A stretch of 25,074 bases of DNA, from positions 1 through 25,074 of the forward strand of contig JAQXMV010000221.1 in assembly GCA_029013165.1 (NCBI GenBank), written 5' to 3'. The notes below the pieces were generated by a model. That model searched no databases. It was given only the letters and a program-made list of their open reading frames with translations, and was not told where the DNA came from. This stretch comes from Oscillospiraceae bacterium (lineage in GTDB: Bacteria > Bacillota > Clostridia > Oscillospirales > Acutalibacteraceae). Shown here piece after piece: positions 14,351 to 22,456 of this stretch. Position 1 is the first letter of the stretch, and each line of letters opens with the position of its first letter. The position numbers and the translations under genes are program-made.

Positions 14351-15613
14351 TTATTCCTCCACCCTGACAGTAATATCCCGGCGTTCTGCTGCTCTGATGT
14401 CATCGAGCTTGATGGTTACACTTTCCATCTCGCCGGGCGCCAGCTTTCTCTTCTTTTTGGAATAGATAACCTGATCACCGGCACGCACCACGATCTTTTT
14501 GTCGCGGAAAACATCGGTCACACGGAAATAAATATTGACATCCTTATCGGTGCCGCAGTTAATATTCTGAGGCACCACATAGCGTACGCCCTCTTCTGCC
14601 CGGACATGGATACATTTTCCGCTGCGGTTGCGTGCCTTGGACTTGCTCTTGATGTATTTCGCCGCACCTTCGCCGGCGATCTGACTTTCCAGGGTCACAT
14701 AATCCACCAGATCGTGCACCTGCAGCACATTGCCGCAGGCAAAAATACCGGGACGGCTGGTCTGACGGTATTCGTCCACTACGGCGCCTCCGGTCACGGG
14801 GTCGATGATAATACCGGCCATTCTTGTCAGCTCATTTTCCGGGATCAGACCTACGGAAAGCAGGAGGGTATCGCACTCTACGAACTGCTCCGTACCGGGT
14901 ATCGGTCTGCGGTTTTCATCGACACTGGCGATGGTCACACCCTCAAGTCTCTCGATGCCGTGAGTCTTGATGACCGTGCAGGAGAGCTTCAGCGGTATGC
15001 CCAGATCGTCAAGGCACTGGACAATATTTCTTGTCAGTCCGCCGGAATAGGGCATAAGCTCACAGACCATTTCCACCTTGGCTCCCTCGAGGGTCATACG
15101 CCTTGCCATGATGAGGCCGATATCGCCGGAGCCGAGAATCAGAATCTTTTTTCCCGGCATATAGCCGTCAATGTTAATATATTTCTGGGCCGTGCCGGCG
15201 GTCATAATGCCCGAGGCACGGGAACCGGGAATATCCAGAGCGCCTCTGGGTCTTTCGCGGCAACCCATGGCCAGGATTATAGCCGTGGCACCGATCTGAA
15301 GCAGTCCGTCGGTATTGTTGGTGGCCACGATCACATTTCCCGGCAGAATATCCACCACCATAGTGTCCACCTTGACCTCGATATCCGTCTGTGTCACCTG
15401 CTCAATGAAGCGGTAGGCATATTCCGGGCCGGAAAGCTCCTGACCGAAATAATGCAGACCGAAGCCTGTATGTATGCACTGCTCCAGGATACCGCCCAGA
15501 GTGTCGGCTCTTTCGAGTATTATGATTTTTTCCACGCCACATTCCCGGGCTCTGAGTGCGGCCGCCATACCGGCGGGGCCGCCGCCGATAACGGCAAGAT
15601 CATATTTCAGCAT
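14351..15613 (-). CDS. FAD/NAD(P)-dependent oxidoreductase, partner of GlpA-like protein
   Basis: A 420-residue flavoprotein of the pyridine nucleotide-disulfide oxidoreductase fold. The FAD-binding loop is VIGGGPAGMAAAL (7-19), the second nucleotide-binding loop is ILILGSGDIGLIMARRM, and a FAD contact is FACGNVLQVHDLVDYV near residues 303-320. No CxxxxC redox disulfide is seen. It ends with a beta-rich domain of about 80 residues (GDQVIYSKKKRKLAPGEME). In such clusters this protein passes electrons between the GlpA-like dehydrogenase and NAD(P) or another carrier. I chose ATG 15613 with GAGGT 7 bases before it; a GTG at 15622 would add three residues. The gap to the upstream gene is 10 bases. 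Substrate and acceptor are inferred from the neighbourhood. Confidence 0.9.
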   Translation of the reverse strand: MLKYDLAVIGGGPAGMAAALRARECGVEKIIILERADTLGGILEQCIHTGFGLHYFGQELSGPEYAYRFIEQVTQTDIEVKVDTMVVDILPGNVIVATNNTDGLLQIGATAIILAMGCRERPRGALDIPGSRASGIMTAGTAQKYINIDGYMPGKKILILGSGDIGLIMARRMTLEGAKVEMVCELMPYSGGLTRNIVQCLDDLGIPLKLSCTVIKTHGIERLEGVTIASVDENRRPIPGTEQFVECDTLLLSVGLIPENELTRMAGIIIDPVTGGAVVDEYRQTSRPGIFACGNVLQVHDLVDYVTLESQIAGEGAAKYIKSKSKARNRSGKCIHVRAEEGVRYVVPQNINCGTDKDVNIYFRVTDVFRDKKIVVRAGDQVIYSKKKRKLAPGEMESVTIKLDDIRAAERRDITVRVEE

Positions 15614-15623
15614 CCTATCCACC

Positions 15624-17069
15624 TCACTTCGTTTTGTTGAAAACTATTTTTGAACGGTTGCCGAACTTTGTGACCTGATTCATGGGAAGATCCAGCTCGC
15701 GGGCCAGGATCTCCACCACCTTGGAGCCGCAGAAGCCCGACTGACATCTTCCCATACCGGCTCTTGTTCTGCGCTTGACACCGTCCACATCTCTGGCGCC
15801 GCAGGGCGCCTTGATGGCGTCGATGATCTCGCCCTCGGTGATGCCCTCACAGCGGCAGATAATCCGTCCGTAGCGGCTGTCTTTTTTGATCAGCTCAGCT
15901 CTTTCCTGCAGCGTCAGCTCACTGACCCGCACCGGAGCAGCACGACGGGAGGCAAAATGCTCCTTGCGCTGATATTCCGGCGCCATCTCGCGGAAAATCT
16001 CACCCACATATCTTGCGATGGCCGGTGCGGCGGTGAGACCCGGCGACTCGATGCCGGCCACATTAATGAAGCGGTCATTTGCCTTGCTTCGTGCAATGAC
16101 AAAGTCGCTGTTGTCTCCGTCGATATGAGCGCGCAGTCCCGCAAAGGAAGTGATAGCGTTTCTTGTTGTCAGACCGGGAATGACTTTTTTCATGGCTCCT
16201 TTCACGGCGTCAAGGCCCTCAATGGTGGTGTCCACATCCAGCTTCGAGTCGAAGTCAAGGTCGATGGCTGTGGGACCCATGAGCACATTGCCGTGAGCCG
16301 TGGGCGTGACAAGAATTCCCTTGCCCATGGAGGAGGGACACTGGAAAAGAACATGGTTGACCATCTTTTTCTCGGTTTTATCCAGCAGATAATATTCGCC
16401 CTTTCTCGGGATAATCTTAAAGGAATCGTCTCCGATCATTTTGGCGATCTGGTCGGCAAAAACGCCGGCGCAGTTGATCACATATTTTGCCTTGATAACG
16501 CCGGAGGCCGTGGAGAGGAAAAACATTTCGTTTTTGTATTCAATATCAAAAACGCCGCTGTTTCTCTTAACCCTTGCGCCGTTGACAATGGCGTTCTCCG
16601 TGGCGGCAATGGCCAGCTCATAGGGGCTGACGACGCCGGCCGTGGGGGCCCACAGGGCACCGACGGCCTCGGGACTGATGTAAGGCTCCATTTCCCGGAG
16701 CTGTTCCTGGCTGATGATCTCCATGTTCGGCACACCGTTGCTGAAGCCGCGCTCAAAGAGGGTCTCGAGTGTCTGCATATCGTCCCAGGAAAAAGCGATG
16801 ACCAGAGAACCGATATTCTTGTAGGGTACTGAAAGTTTATTGCAGTAATACGCCATAAGGGAGGCGCCCTGCACATTGAGCTTGGCTTTGAGGGAACCGG
16901 TTTCCGCGTCAAAGCCTGCATGAACGATCGCGCTGTTGGCCTTGGAAGTGCCCATGGCGATATCGTTGCATTTTTCGAGCATGACCAGATTCAGATCCAG
17001 CTTGCTCAATTCCCGTGTGATCATGGCGCCGCAAACACCGGCGCCGATCACGGCAACATCGTATTGCAT
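15624..17069 (-). CDS. GlpA-like FAD dehydrogenase with BFD-type [2Fe-2S] tail
   Basis: A 481-residue flavoenzyme of the glycerol-3-phosphate/2-hydroxyglutarate oxidase family. The N-terminus has the FAD motif VAVIGAGVCGAMITREL, followed by a DAO fold (up to about 365) with CAGVFADQIA and GILVTPTAHGNVLMGPTA. The last 80 residues are a BFD-like domain with Cys405, Cys407, Cys442 and Cys447 (ICRCEGITEGE, GMGRCQSGFCG), which binds a [2Fe-2S] cluster. The length agrees with the clostridial form. It should oxidise glycerol 3-phosphate or a similar hydroxy acid and pass electrons to its partners. CGGAGGAAAAAAAT precedes ATG 17069. It is first in a three-gene operon, driven by the promoter at 17258-17286 and a structured leader. 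The name glpA is likely but not certain, because no glpK or glpF is in the window. Confidence 0.88.
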   Translation of the reverse strand: MQYDVAVIGAGVCGAMITRELSKLDLNLVMLEKCNDIAMGTSKANSAIVHAGFDAETGSLKAKLNVQGASLMAYYCNKLSVPYKNIGSLVIAFSWDDMQTLETLFERGFSNGVPNMEIISQEQLREMEPYISPEAVGALWAPTAGVVSPYELAIAATENAIVNGARVKRNSGVFDIEYKNEMFFLSTASGVIKAKYVINCAGVFADQIAKMIGDDSFKIIPRKGEYYLLDKTEKKMVNHVLFQCPSSMGKGILVTPTAHGNVLMGPTAIDLDFDSKLDVDTTIEGLDAVKGAMKKVIPGLTTRNAITSFAGLRAHIDGDNSDFVIARSKANDRFINVAGIESPGLTAAPAIARYVGEIFREMAPEYQRKEHFASRRAAPVRVSELTLQERAELIKKDSRYGRIICRCEGITEGEIIDAIKAPCGARDVDGVKRRTRAGMGRCQSGFCGSKVVEILARELDLPMNQVTKFGNRSKIVFNKTK

Positions 17070-17145
17070 ATTTTTTTCCTCCGTTTCTGTTTTTCGGCGC
17101 TTATGTCAAAGCCAACTCAAATTCTCCCTTTCAACAAAGCCAAAA

Positions 17146-17246
17146 GCAGAGGAACCCTCACGGTACGGAAATTTCTATTTACATTTGTCGGCTCTGCGGC
17201 CGGAAAATGGAATGAAAAACGCATACTGTGGTCGGTGTTCCTCTGC
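17146..17246 (-). promoter_or_regulatory. Structured leader RNA of the oxidoreductase operon
   Basis: The likely transcript starts near 17251 and runs about 180 nt before the ATG. GCAGAGGAAC at its start (17237-17246) pairs with GTTCCTCTGC (17146-17155), 81 bases away. The start region also holds CGGTG and CACCG, which can pair locally and would exclude the long stem. An inner CGGC/GCCG hairpin lies near 17190-17204. The layout resembles a switch or an antitermination site; glycerol operons in Bacillus are controlled by GlpP at such a leader. I do not recognise a known riboswitch class. Confidence 0.45.
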
Positions 17247-17257
17247 TCACCGCTTTT

Positions 17258-17286
17258 ATCTTATCATTGTTTCTGTGAATAGTCAA
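17258..17286 (-). promoter_or_regulatory. Promoter of the oxidoreductase operon
   Basis: TTGACT (17281-17286, 5 of 6) and TAAGAT (17258-17263, 4 of 6) have a 17-base spacer on the minus strand. This would start transcription near 17251. Confidence 0.65.
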
Positions 17287-17332
17287 CAAAAACAATTCGA
17301 TAAAATTGTACTTTTTAAGCTAAATGACAAAA

Positions 17333-17351
17333 GTCGCCGAAAAACGGCGAC
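17333..17351 (-). terminator. Second terminator after the FN3 gene
   Basis: A 7-bp stem GTCGCCG/CGGCGAC with an A5/T5 loop. TTTTGTCATTT follows on the minus strand. It backs up the hairpin at 17377 and separates the gene from the oxidoreductase promoter. Confidence 0.8.
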
Positions 17352-17376
17352 GAAAGGAAAAGATCGGTGAAAATAA

Positions 17377-17407
17377 GGGGCTGATTCTGTGCTTGCAGAA
17401 CAGCCCC
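17377..17407 (-). terminator. First terminator after the FN3 gene
   Basis: GGGGCTG(A)TTCTG pairs with CAGAACAGCCCC (12 bp, one bulge). TTATTTT follows on the minus strand. It lies 16 bases past the stop codon. Its CTGTTC core resembles the hairpins at 11676 and 13927. Confidence 0.75.
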
Positions 17408-17422
17408 AAAATATTTGTCTTT

Positions 17423-20400
17423 TTACTTGGTGGTTCTTACCTTGAGTCCGTCAGAATAGGCGCCGTAAACGGTCTTGCCATCGACCTTCTGATAGGCACG
17501 AACCTTAAACTGATACAGCGTATTGGCCTTAAGACCTTTTGCCACAATCGAAGTGCCGGAGGTCACGCCAACCTTTGTCCAGTTCTTACCGTCGGTGGTT
17601 CTGTAGACCACATAGCCCGTGGCGTTCGTCACCTTACCCCATGTCAGCTTGACGGCGGTGGCGGTGCGGGCGGCACACTTGACAGAGGCCACCTTGCCGG
17701 GCAGAGTCCGCACCAGAATCGACGAGGAGACATCGCCGTAGAGCTTGGTTTTGGAGGAATAGGCTCTGACGGTAAATTTATAATTTTTGCCGCAGGTCAG
17801 TCCGCTGACGGTATAGGTCAACTTATCGGTAACGGCGGCTCTCTTCCAGGTTTTGCCGTCGGCACTGTAATAGACCACATAATTGGTGGCGCCGCTGGTC
17901 TTGCTCCAGGCGAGACGGACAGCTGAGGCGGAAACGCCCGTCTGCTTGATGCCCGTGACCTTGCCTACTGGTGTGTAGAGCTTGAGACTGCTGCTGTAAG
18001 CACCGTAAGCATTATTGCTGTCATAGGCGCGGACGCGGAAATAATAAAGGGAATTTGCCTTGAGGCTCTTGATCGCGGCCGTATTGGAAGTGACATTACC
18101 GGCCTTGACCCAGGCACCGTTTTCATATTTTTCCACGGTGTAGCCCTTGGCGCCGCTGACCTGCGTCCAGGTCAGCTTCACAGCTGTGGAAGTGCTTGTC
18201 ACCAGCTTCAGTCCTGTCACCTGCGCCACGAGGGTCTTGTCGGCAAGGCCTGCGGAATAGGCACCGTAGATTTTCTGACCGCTGCCCTGAACAAAGAAGG
18301 CTCTGACCTTAAAAGTATAAGCCGTATTGGGGGTGAGTCCCTTGAGATAGGCGGAGGGTGAGGTCACGATGTCGGCCAGTTTCCACTTGCCGCCCACATA
18401 ATAGAACACCGCGTATCCGTCGGCACCGGTCACTTTGTTCCATGCCAGCTTGACGGAACCGGCACCCATGGCGGTTCTTTTCAGTCCTGTGACGACAGCC
18501 GGTGCCACCGTCACGGACTCAGCGGCGGAAGTGGCTTCACCGTAAGGTGTCACGGCACCGACGCTGTAGGCATATTCGCCGCAAGCGGTGGGGAGAGACA
18601 GGGTGATCTTGGTGTCCTCGGTGGAAGCGACGATTTTGCCTGCGAGATAGATGTTATATTTCTGCGCGTCTTTATAGGCATTCCATTTCAGTGTGACCTG
18701 CTTGTCGGCTTTTTCTGCCGTCAGTCCTGTGACAGGGTCAGCCGTGATGGCGAACTGTGCAGTGGCCGTGCCCTCATAGAGGCCCATGCCCTTGACTGTC
18801 ACGGTACCCTTGCCGATATTGACACCGCTGACAGTATAGGTATAATCCGTGTCCTTGGTCAGGGTCTTAGTTCCGAGCGTCACCTTGACCGTAGGCTTGG
18901 CGAGACTTCCTGTGTATTTGACATCGGAGCAGGTGATCTTCACCTGACCGGCCGATTCGGCGTCACCCTTGAGCAGCAGCGCGCAGACAAAGGAGAGCAG
19001 AGGAACAAAGCTGTCTTTTCTGGCGTTGAGCGTTTCCAGCAGAGCCGCCGCCATGGGCGCGATATTGCTGTTGGAAAGAGCATTGGTAAAAGCCTTGGTG
19101 GTATATTCCGGGATCATCTTGGTACCCGACCAGTTGTTGAGAGCATACTGTATGCATCGATAGAGAAATTCCACAGCGGAGACATCGCCGGCCGTTCTCA
19201 GGGCAGGCACCGCGGTGATCTCGATGATATTTTCAATATCCAGACTGAAAATGCTGTCGATCAGGCCCTTGGTTTTGCCGTCTCCGAAAAGAAATTTTTC
19301 ACTTTCAAAGGACACGCCCTGCTGTTTGGTTTTGCCGAAATAATCCAGGACCTTATCCACCTTGGTGAAGATGGTGTCGGTTTTGGCTACACTGAGATTC
19401 AGCACACCGGCCAGACTCTTGTCAAAGAGGAAGTAATTGACAAAGCAGTTGGCGACTTCAAAAACATCCTTGCCGCTGCCGGGTCTGAGGTCATTGCCGC
19501 TGAGATCCTTGACCTTGAAATGATTATAAATCCACCAGGCGGCGATATCGCCCATAACCGTCAGATATTGGGCATCACTGCCGTAAACCGTGCCGACACC
19601 CAGTTCCCTTGCGGAATTGATCATTGCCACGGTGAACATATCCTCCAGGGTTTCGCACTGGGTGATACCGGTCTCATAGCCGCCTAAATCCACATTGCGG
19701 AGAATGACGGCGATGGCTTTCATGACGATCTCATCGAAGCTCATGGTCGCCGCGTCGGGGATCAGCCCCGACTCCACGCCCAGATATTTCAGCGCGCCCT
19801 CGATGTTTTCACTGATCTTGTCATAGCTGCCGCTGATCCAGCGGTAGCCGGGGACGATCTGTGTGAAGATCTTGCCGACCACATCGTTGACCTGATCGAG
19901 GAAGGGAAGATTCGGATCAAAGGAAATGCCGCTGAAATCATAGGTCGAGCCGTTGAGATTGACGATATCCTTGAGATACTTCAGATCTTCATACTTGCTG
20001 TTTTCCATGTCCACATTGATTCCCTTGACCCAGGGCTCCACATATTTTTCCACCACAAGGCCGAAAGCCACGCAGATAAGATCCTCCACCGTTGAGGTGG
20101 CGTCCATGGTGAAGCCGGGCAGATATTCGTCGGCATACTTTCCGAGCAGGGGACCGTAGACAAAGGCATCCATGTCGTCTTTATATGTATTGTAGGCGGC
20201 TTTCGCCTCGGCGGAACCGCTTTCATAAACCAGACCGATGATCATTTCCTTGAGCTTGCCGGCTACACCGTCCTCGCCCAGCAGTTTTTTCAGGTCCAGC
20301 ATATTTTTCATGATGCCCAGGTCGATGGTGCCGTCGCAGAGCTTGGCGATCAGGCTCTTATTGGCTCGGGCCAGTTCCAGGAACTCCTTGATGATCGTGG

Positions 20401-20815
20401 CGTCAAGACTGCCTCTTTTCATGCCGGTGCGCCATGTAGAAAGATCCAGAGAGCGCAGATCGCCGAGCATGGAGGAGATAATCGGGAACTTCGTCACAAG
20501 GGTCAGCAGATCCTTATATTCATCAATGGTGTTACAGATCGCGTCAATGGAGCGAAGATCTATCGTCAACACCACTTCACCAGTCAAAATTGTATCCATG
20601 AGGGTGTATTGATAAAGGATATTCTGCTGGGCCAGAAAGGAATCCGCAAAATCCAGCGTTTTGTCCGTATTATAGCTGTCGCTCTGGGACGAGTAATACT
20701 TCAAGGAATAATCAAAGGTACCGTCCTGTGCGGCGCCTGCCGGAATGACGCTCAGGCACGAAAAACAAAGCACCAGGCTCAGCAGCAGGCAAAGGGTTCT
20801 CTTACATATCTTCAT
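17423..20815 (-). CDS. Large secreted protein with Ig-like and five FN3 domains
   Basis: A 1130-residue exported protein. A signal peptide covers about 1-28 (CLLLSLVLCFSCLSVIPAGAA). Residues about 29-624 are a mostly helical region that I cannot assign; it has no obvious enzyme motif. About 625-692 is a bacterial Ig-like domain (VKYTGSLAKPTVKV, TDYTYTVSGVNIGKGTVTV). Five fibronectin type III repeats follow at about 693-771, 772-862, 863-948, 949-1038 and 1039-1130, with recurring WxKVxGAxGYxV and YxFKVRAY motifs. The chain ends in KVRTTK with no LPXTG, S-layer or dockerin module, so attachment is unclear. Start ATG 20815 has GGAGG 8 bases upstream. It may be a cell-surface or matrix adhesin or a polysaccharide-related protein; the long N-terminal domain holds the function. 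Confidence 0.9.
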   Translation of the reverse strand: MKICKRTLCLLLSLVLCFSCLSVIPAGAAQDGTFDYSLKYYSSQSDSYNTDKTLDFADSFLAQQNILYQYTLMDTILTGEVVLTIDLRSIDAICNTIDEYKDLLTLVTKFPIISSMLGDLRSLDLSTWRTGMKRGSLDATIIKEFLELARANKSLIAKLCDGTIDLGIMKNMLDLKKLLGEDGVAGKLKEMIIGLVYESGSAEAKAAYNTYKDDMDAFVYGPLLGKYADEYLPGFTMDATSTVEDLICVAFGLVVEKYVEPWVKGINVDMENSKYEDLKYLKDIVNLNGSTYDFSGISFDPNLPFLDQVNDVVGKIFTQIVPGYRWISGSYDKISENIEGALKYLGVESGLIPDAATMSFDEIVMKAIAVILRNVDLGGYETGITQCETLEDMFTVAMINSARELGVGTVYGSDAQYLTVMGDIAAWWIYNHFKVKDLSGNDLRPGSGKDVFEVANCFVNYFLFDKSLAGVLNLSVAKTDTIFTKVDKVLDYFGKTKQQGVSFESEKFLFGDGKTKGLIDSIFSLDIENIIEITAVPALRTAGDVSAVEFLYRCIQYALNNWSGTKMIPEYTTKAFTNALSNSNIAPMAAALLETLNARKDSFVPLLSFVCALLLKGDAESAGQVKITCSDVKYTGSLAKPTVKVTLGTKTLTKDTDYTYTVSGVNIGKGTVTVKGMGLYEGTATAQFAITADPVTGLTAEKADKQVTLKWNAYKDAQKYNIYLAGKIVASTEDTKITLSLPTACGEYAYSVGAVTPYGEATSAAESVTVAPAVVTGLKRTAMGAGSVKLAWNKVTGADGYAVFYYVGGKWKLADIVTSPSAYLKGLTPNTAYTFKVRAFFVQGSGQKIYGAYSAGLADKTLVAQVTGLKLVTSTSTAVKLTWTQVSGAKGYTVEKYENGAWVKAGNVTSNTAAIKSLKANSLYYFRVRAYDSNNAYGAYSSSLKLYTPVGKVTGIKQTGVSASAVRLAWSKTSGATNYVVYYSADGKTWKRAAVTDKLTYTVSGLTCGKNYKFTVRAYSSKTKLYGDVSSSILVRTLPGKVASVKCAARTATAVKLTWGKVTNATGYVVYRTTDGKNWTKVGVTSGTSIVAKGLKANTLYQFKVRAYQKVDGKTVYGAYSDGLKVRTTK

Positions 20816-20896
20816 AGGTTCAACCTCCCTGAATTTCTGAGATACAGCAGGAAATTTCGCGCCGTTTCGCGGATTTCCGCCTGCACTCTGATGCTT

Positions 20897-20925
20897 ATGA
20901 TACTATATTTTTCATCTTTGCGCAA
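20897..20925 (-). promoter_or_regulatory. Promoter of the FN3 gene
   Basis: TTGCGC (20920-20925) and TATCAT (20897-20902, 5 of 6) are 17 bases apart on the minus strand. The leader is about 75 nt and contains GGGAGG near 20826-20831. Confidence 0.6.
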
Positions 20926-20940
20926 CAGGGAAAAAGGCAA

Positions 20941-21125
20941 TTTCCGGTGAAATTATAAAAATTTATTAAAATTTCACCGAATGAACACATTCCTCACAAA
21001 AATCAAAAATGCCCGCATTTTTTCAGGCTGAGGCCTGCAAAAATACGGCAGTGAATTTTCCATGGAAGCAGCGATATACGAGAACTTTTCCCCTGTAGGT
21101 TGAATCTTATTCCAACATCAGGTTA
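20941..21125. other. Divergent spacer between FN3 and XRE regulator genes
   Basis: I see no gene. The spacer holds a 9-bp AT-rich inverted repeat (20946-20954 with 20970-20978) and a CAGGC/GCCTG hairpin flanked by T and A runs (21019-21042). Neither flanking gene ends here, so a terminator-like hairpin has no obvious client. It may belong to a small RNA or an operator of the XRE regulator. This is weak evidence. Confidence 0.4.
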
Positions 21126-21153
21126 TTGCAAATTCCAAAATCCACGCTATAAT
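21126..21153 (+). promoter_or_regulatory. Promoter of the XRE regulator
   Basis: TTGCAA (21126-21131) lies 16 bases before a perfect TATAAT (21148-21153). The leader to ATG 21197 is about 37 nt and carries AAAGGAGA. Confidence 0.75.
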
Positions 21154-21196
21154 AGAGTTACGCAAGCGCTTCCGAATCAAACAAAGGAGATTTTTT

Positions 21197-22291
21197 ATGA
21201 CGGTTTATTTTGGCGAAAACCTGAAAAGGTTACGCAAAGAAAAGAACATCACCCAGGAAACCCTTGCCGATTATTTAGGTGTTTCCTTTCAGGCCGTAAG
21301 CAAATGGGAACGGGGTGAAACCTATCCGGACATCACAATGCTCCCGGCGTTATCCGCTTTTTTCGATGTGTCTGTTGACGATTTATTGGGAATTGACAAG
21401 GCAAAAAAAGAACAGAAGATCCGGGAATATCTGGAAATCTATGACACCATGCGGCTCAAAGATGTATCGGATACTTTTCAAAAATTTCAAAGGGCCGTGA
21501 AAGAGTTTCCCGGCGAATTCCGCATCCTTGTCCGGTATATGGAGCTTTTGGAGGAAGAAAAGGACTGCATCTCTTCGCTCGACTATGAGAAAACCTCACA
21601 GGAGCTAATGTCGATTTATCAGGCGATTCAAAGTCATTGTACCGACGACAGCATCAGGATATGGTCAAAGCGGCTCCTGTGCCGCCACCTTTTCAAAAAA
21701 TATGACTGTACGATGCCTCATGATGAAAAATACCGGGCCCTGGGAGAAAGCATCATCCGCGAAATGCCCTCCCTGACCGACACGAGAGAATACCTTTCCA
21801 TGATGTTTCACCGGGACACTTCAACCTATTATGAGGTCCTGCGCGGCACCATGGAAGAGCTGTTATATTTACTTCAGAACGCCATCATTTCTTACTGCTA
21901 TTATGACGAGAGCTTCACGCCGGCATACAAAATCGAAGTGATCAGCCATATGAACGGTCTTTTTCACCGGCTTTGTTCCGACGGGAATTACGGCAAAAAC
22001 CGGATCCATCTGGTCTATAATTACGGGCACTTAGGTCATCTTTATTATGAATCCGGCGACAGAGAGAATGCGATCCGCTATCTCCGTCTCTGCGCAGAAT
22101 ATGCACGAAAGTGCGACGAGCTTTCGGATACTTCCGAAAGAGCCGCCCGGTTCTATGAGCGCGAGAATTGCTTCCGGGACATGAGCATGTGCAAACGCAT
22201 GAGACTGCTGATGACAGAGCACTACCCCCTCAGCGATGATTTCAAAGCCACGCCGGAATTTCAGGCGATTATATCCTTATTAGCTGACTGA
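21197..22291 (+). CDS. XRE-family regulator with TPR-like C-terminal domain
   Basis: A 364-residue DNA-binding regulator. The helix-turn-helix spans about residues 6-60 (LKRLRKEKNITQETLADYLG, then VSFQAVSKWERGETYPD), the canonical XRE form. The remaining 300 residues are helical, with at least one TPR-like pair near YNYGHLGHLYYESGDRENAIRYL. This architecture is known both from general XRE regulators and from peptide-sensing RRNPP regulators. Start ATG 21197 has AAAGGAGA 6-7 bases before it. The gene is divergent from the FN3 gene and monocistronic, with its own promoter and terminator. It may control the flanking surface-protein genes, but no operator was identified. A phage repressor role is unlikely given the distance from the phage cassette. 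Confidence 0.88.
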   Translation: MTVYFGENLKRLRKEKNITQETLADYLGVSFQAVSKWERGETYPDITMLPALSAFFDVSVDDLLGIDKAKKEQKIREYLEIYDTMRLKDVSDTFQKFQRAVKEFPGEFRILVRYMELLEEEKDCISSLDYEKTSQELMSIYQAIQSHCTDDSIRIWSKRLLCRHLFKKYDCTMPHDEKYRALGESIIREMPSLTDTREYLSMMFHRDTSTYYEVLRGTMEELLYLLQNAIISYCYYDESFTPAYKIEVISHMNGLFHRLCSDGNYGKNRIHLVYNYGHLGHLYYESGDRENAIRYLRLCAEYARKCDELSDTSERAARFYERENCFRDMSMCKRMRLLMTEHYPLSDDFKATPEFQAIISLLAD

Positions 22292-22333
22292 CGGTCAAGT
22301 CCGTCTTTTACCAAAGGGTAACCGCCCTTTTCA

Positions 22334-22357
22334 CCGGGAACTCCCGGCGAAATTTTT
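22334..22357 (+). terminator. Terminator of the XRE regulator
   Basis: A 6-bp stem CCGGGA/TCCCGG with a 2-nt core loop (22334-22347). It is followed on the plus strand by CGAAATTTTTGTTTTTA. Confidence 0.75.
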
Positions 22358-22416
22358 GTTTTTATGTTATTCTTTCTTTTCTCTTCTTTACTTCTTGTTG
22401 TGTTTTACCGACAAAA

Positions 22417-22450
22417 AACCTTCGCCCGAAAAACTCATCGGGCGAAGGTT
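22417..22450 (-). terminator. Terminator of the secreted hydrolase gene
   Basis: A perfect 13-bp stem (22417-22429 with 22438-22450) and an 8-nt loop. On the minus strand TTTTGTCGG follows. It lies 7 bases after the hydrolase stop. It may also stop read-through from the plus strand, which continues CATATTTTATTTT. Confidence 0.9.
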
Positions 22451-22456
22451 CATATT

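Noticed and set aside
14000..17000. Long plus-strand frames opposite the oxidoreductase operon
   Set aside because: They mirror codon bias of the real minus-strand genes, lack ribosome sites and known domains, and the minus-strand frames have clear family motifs.
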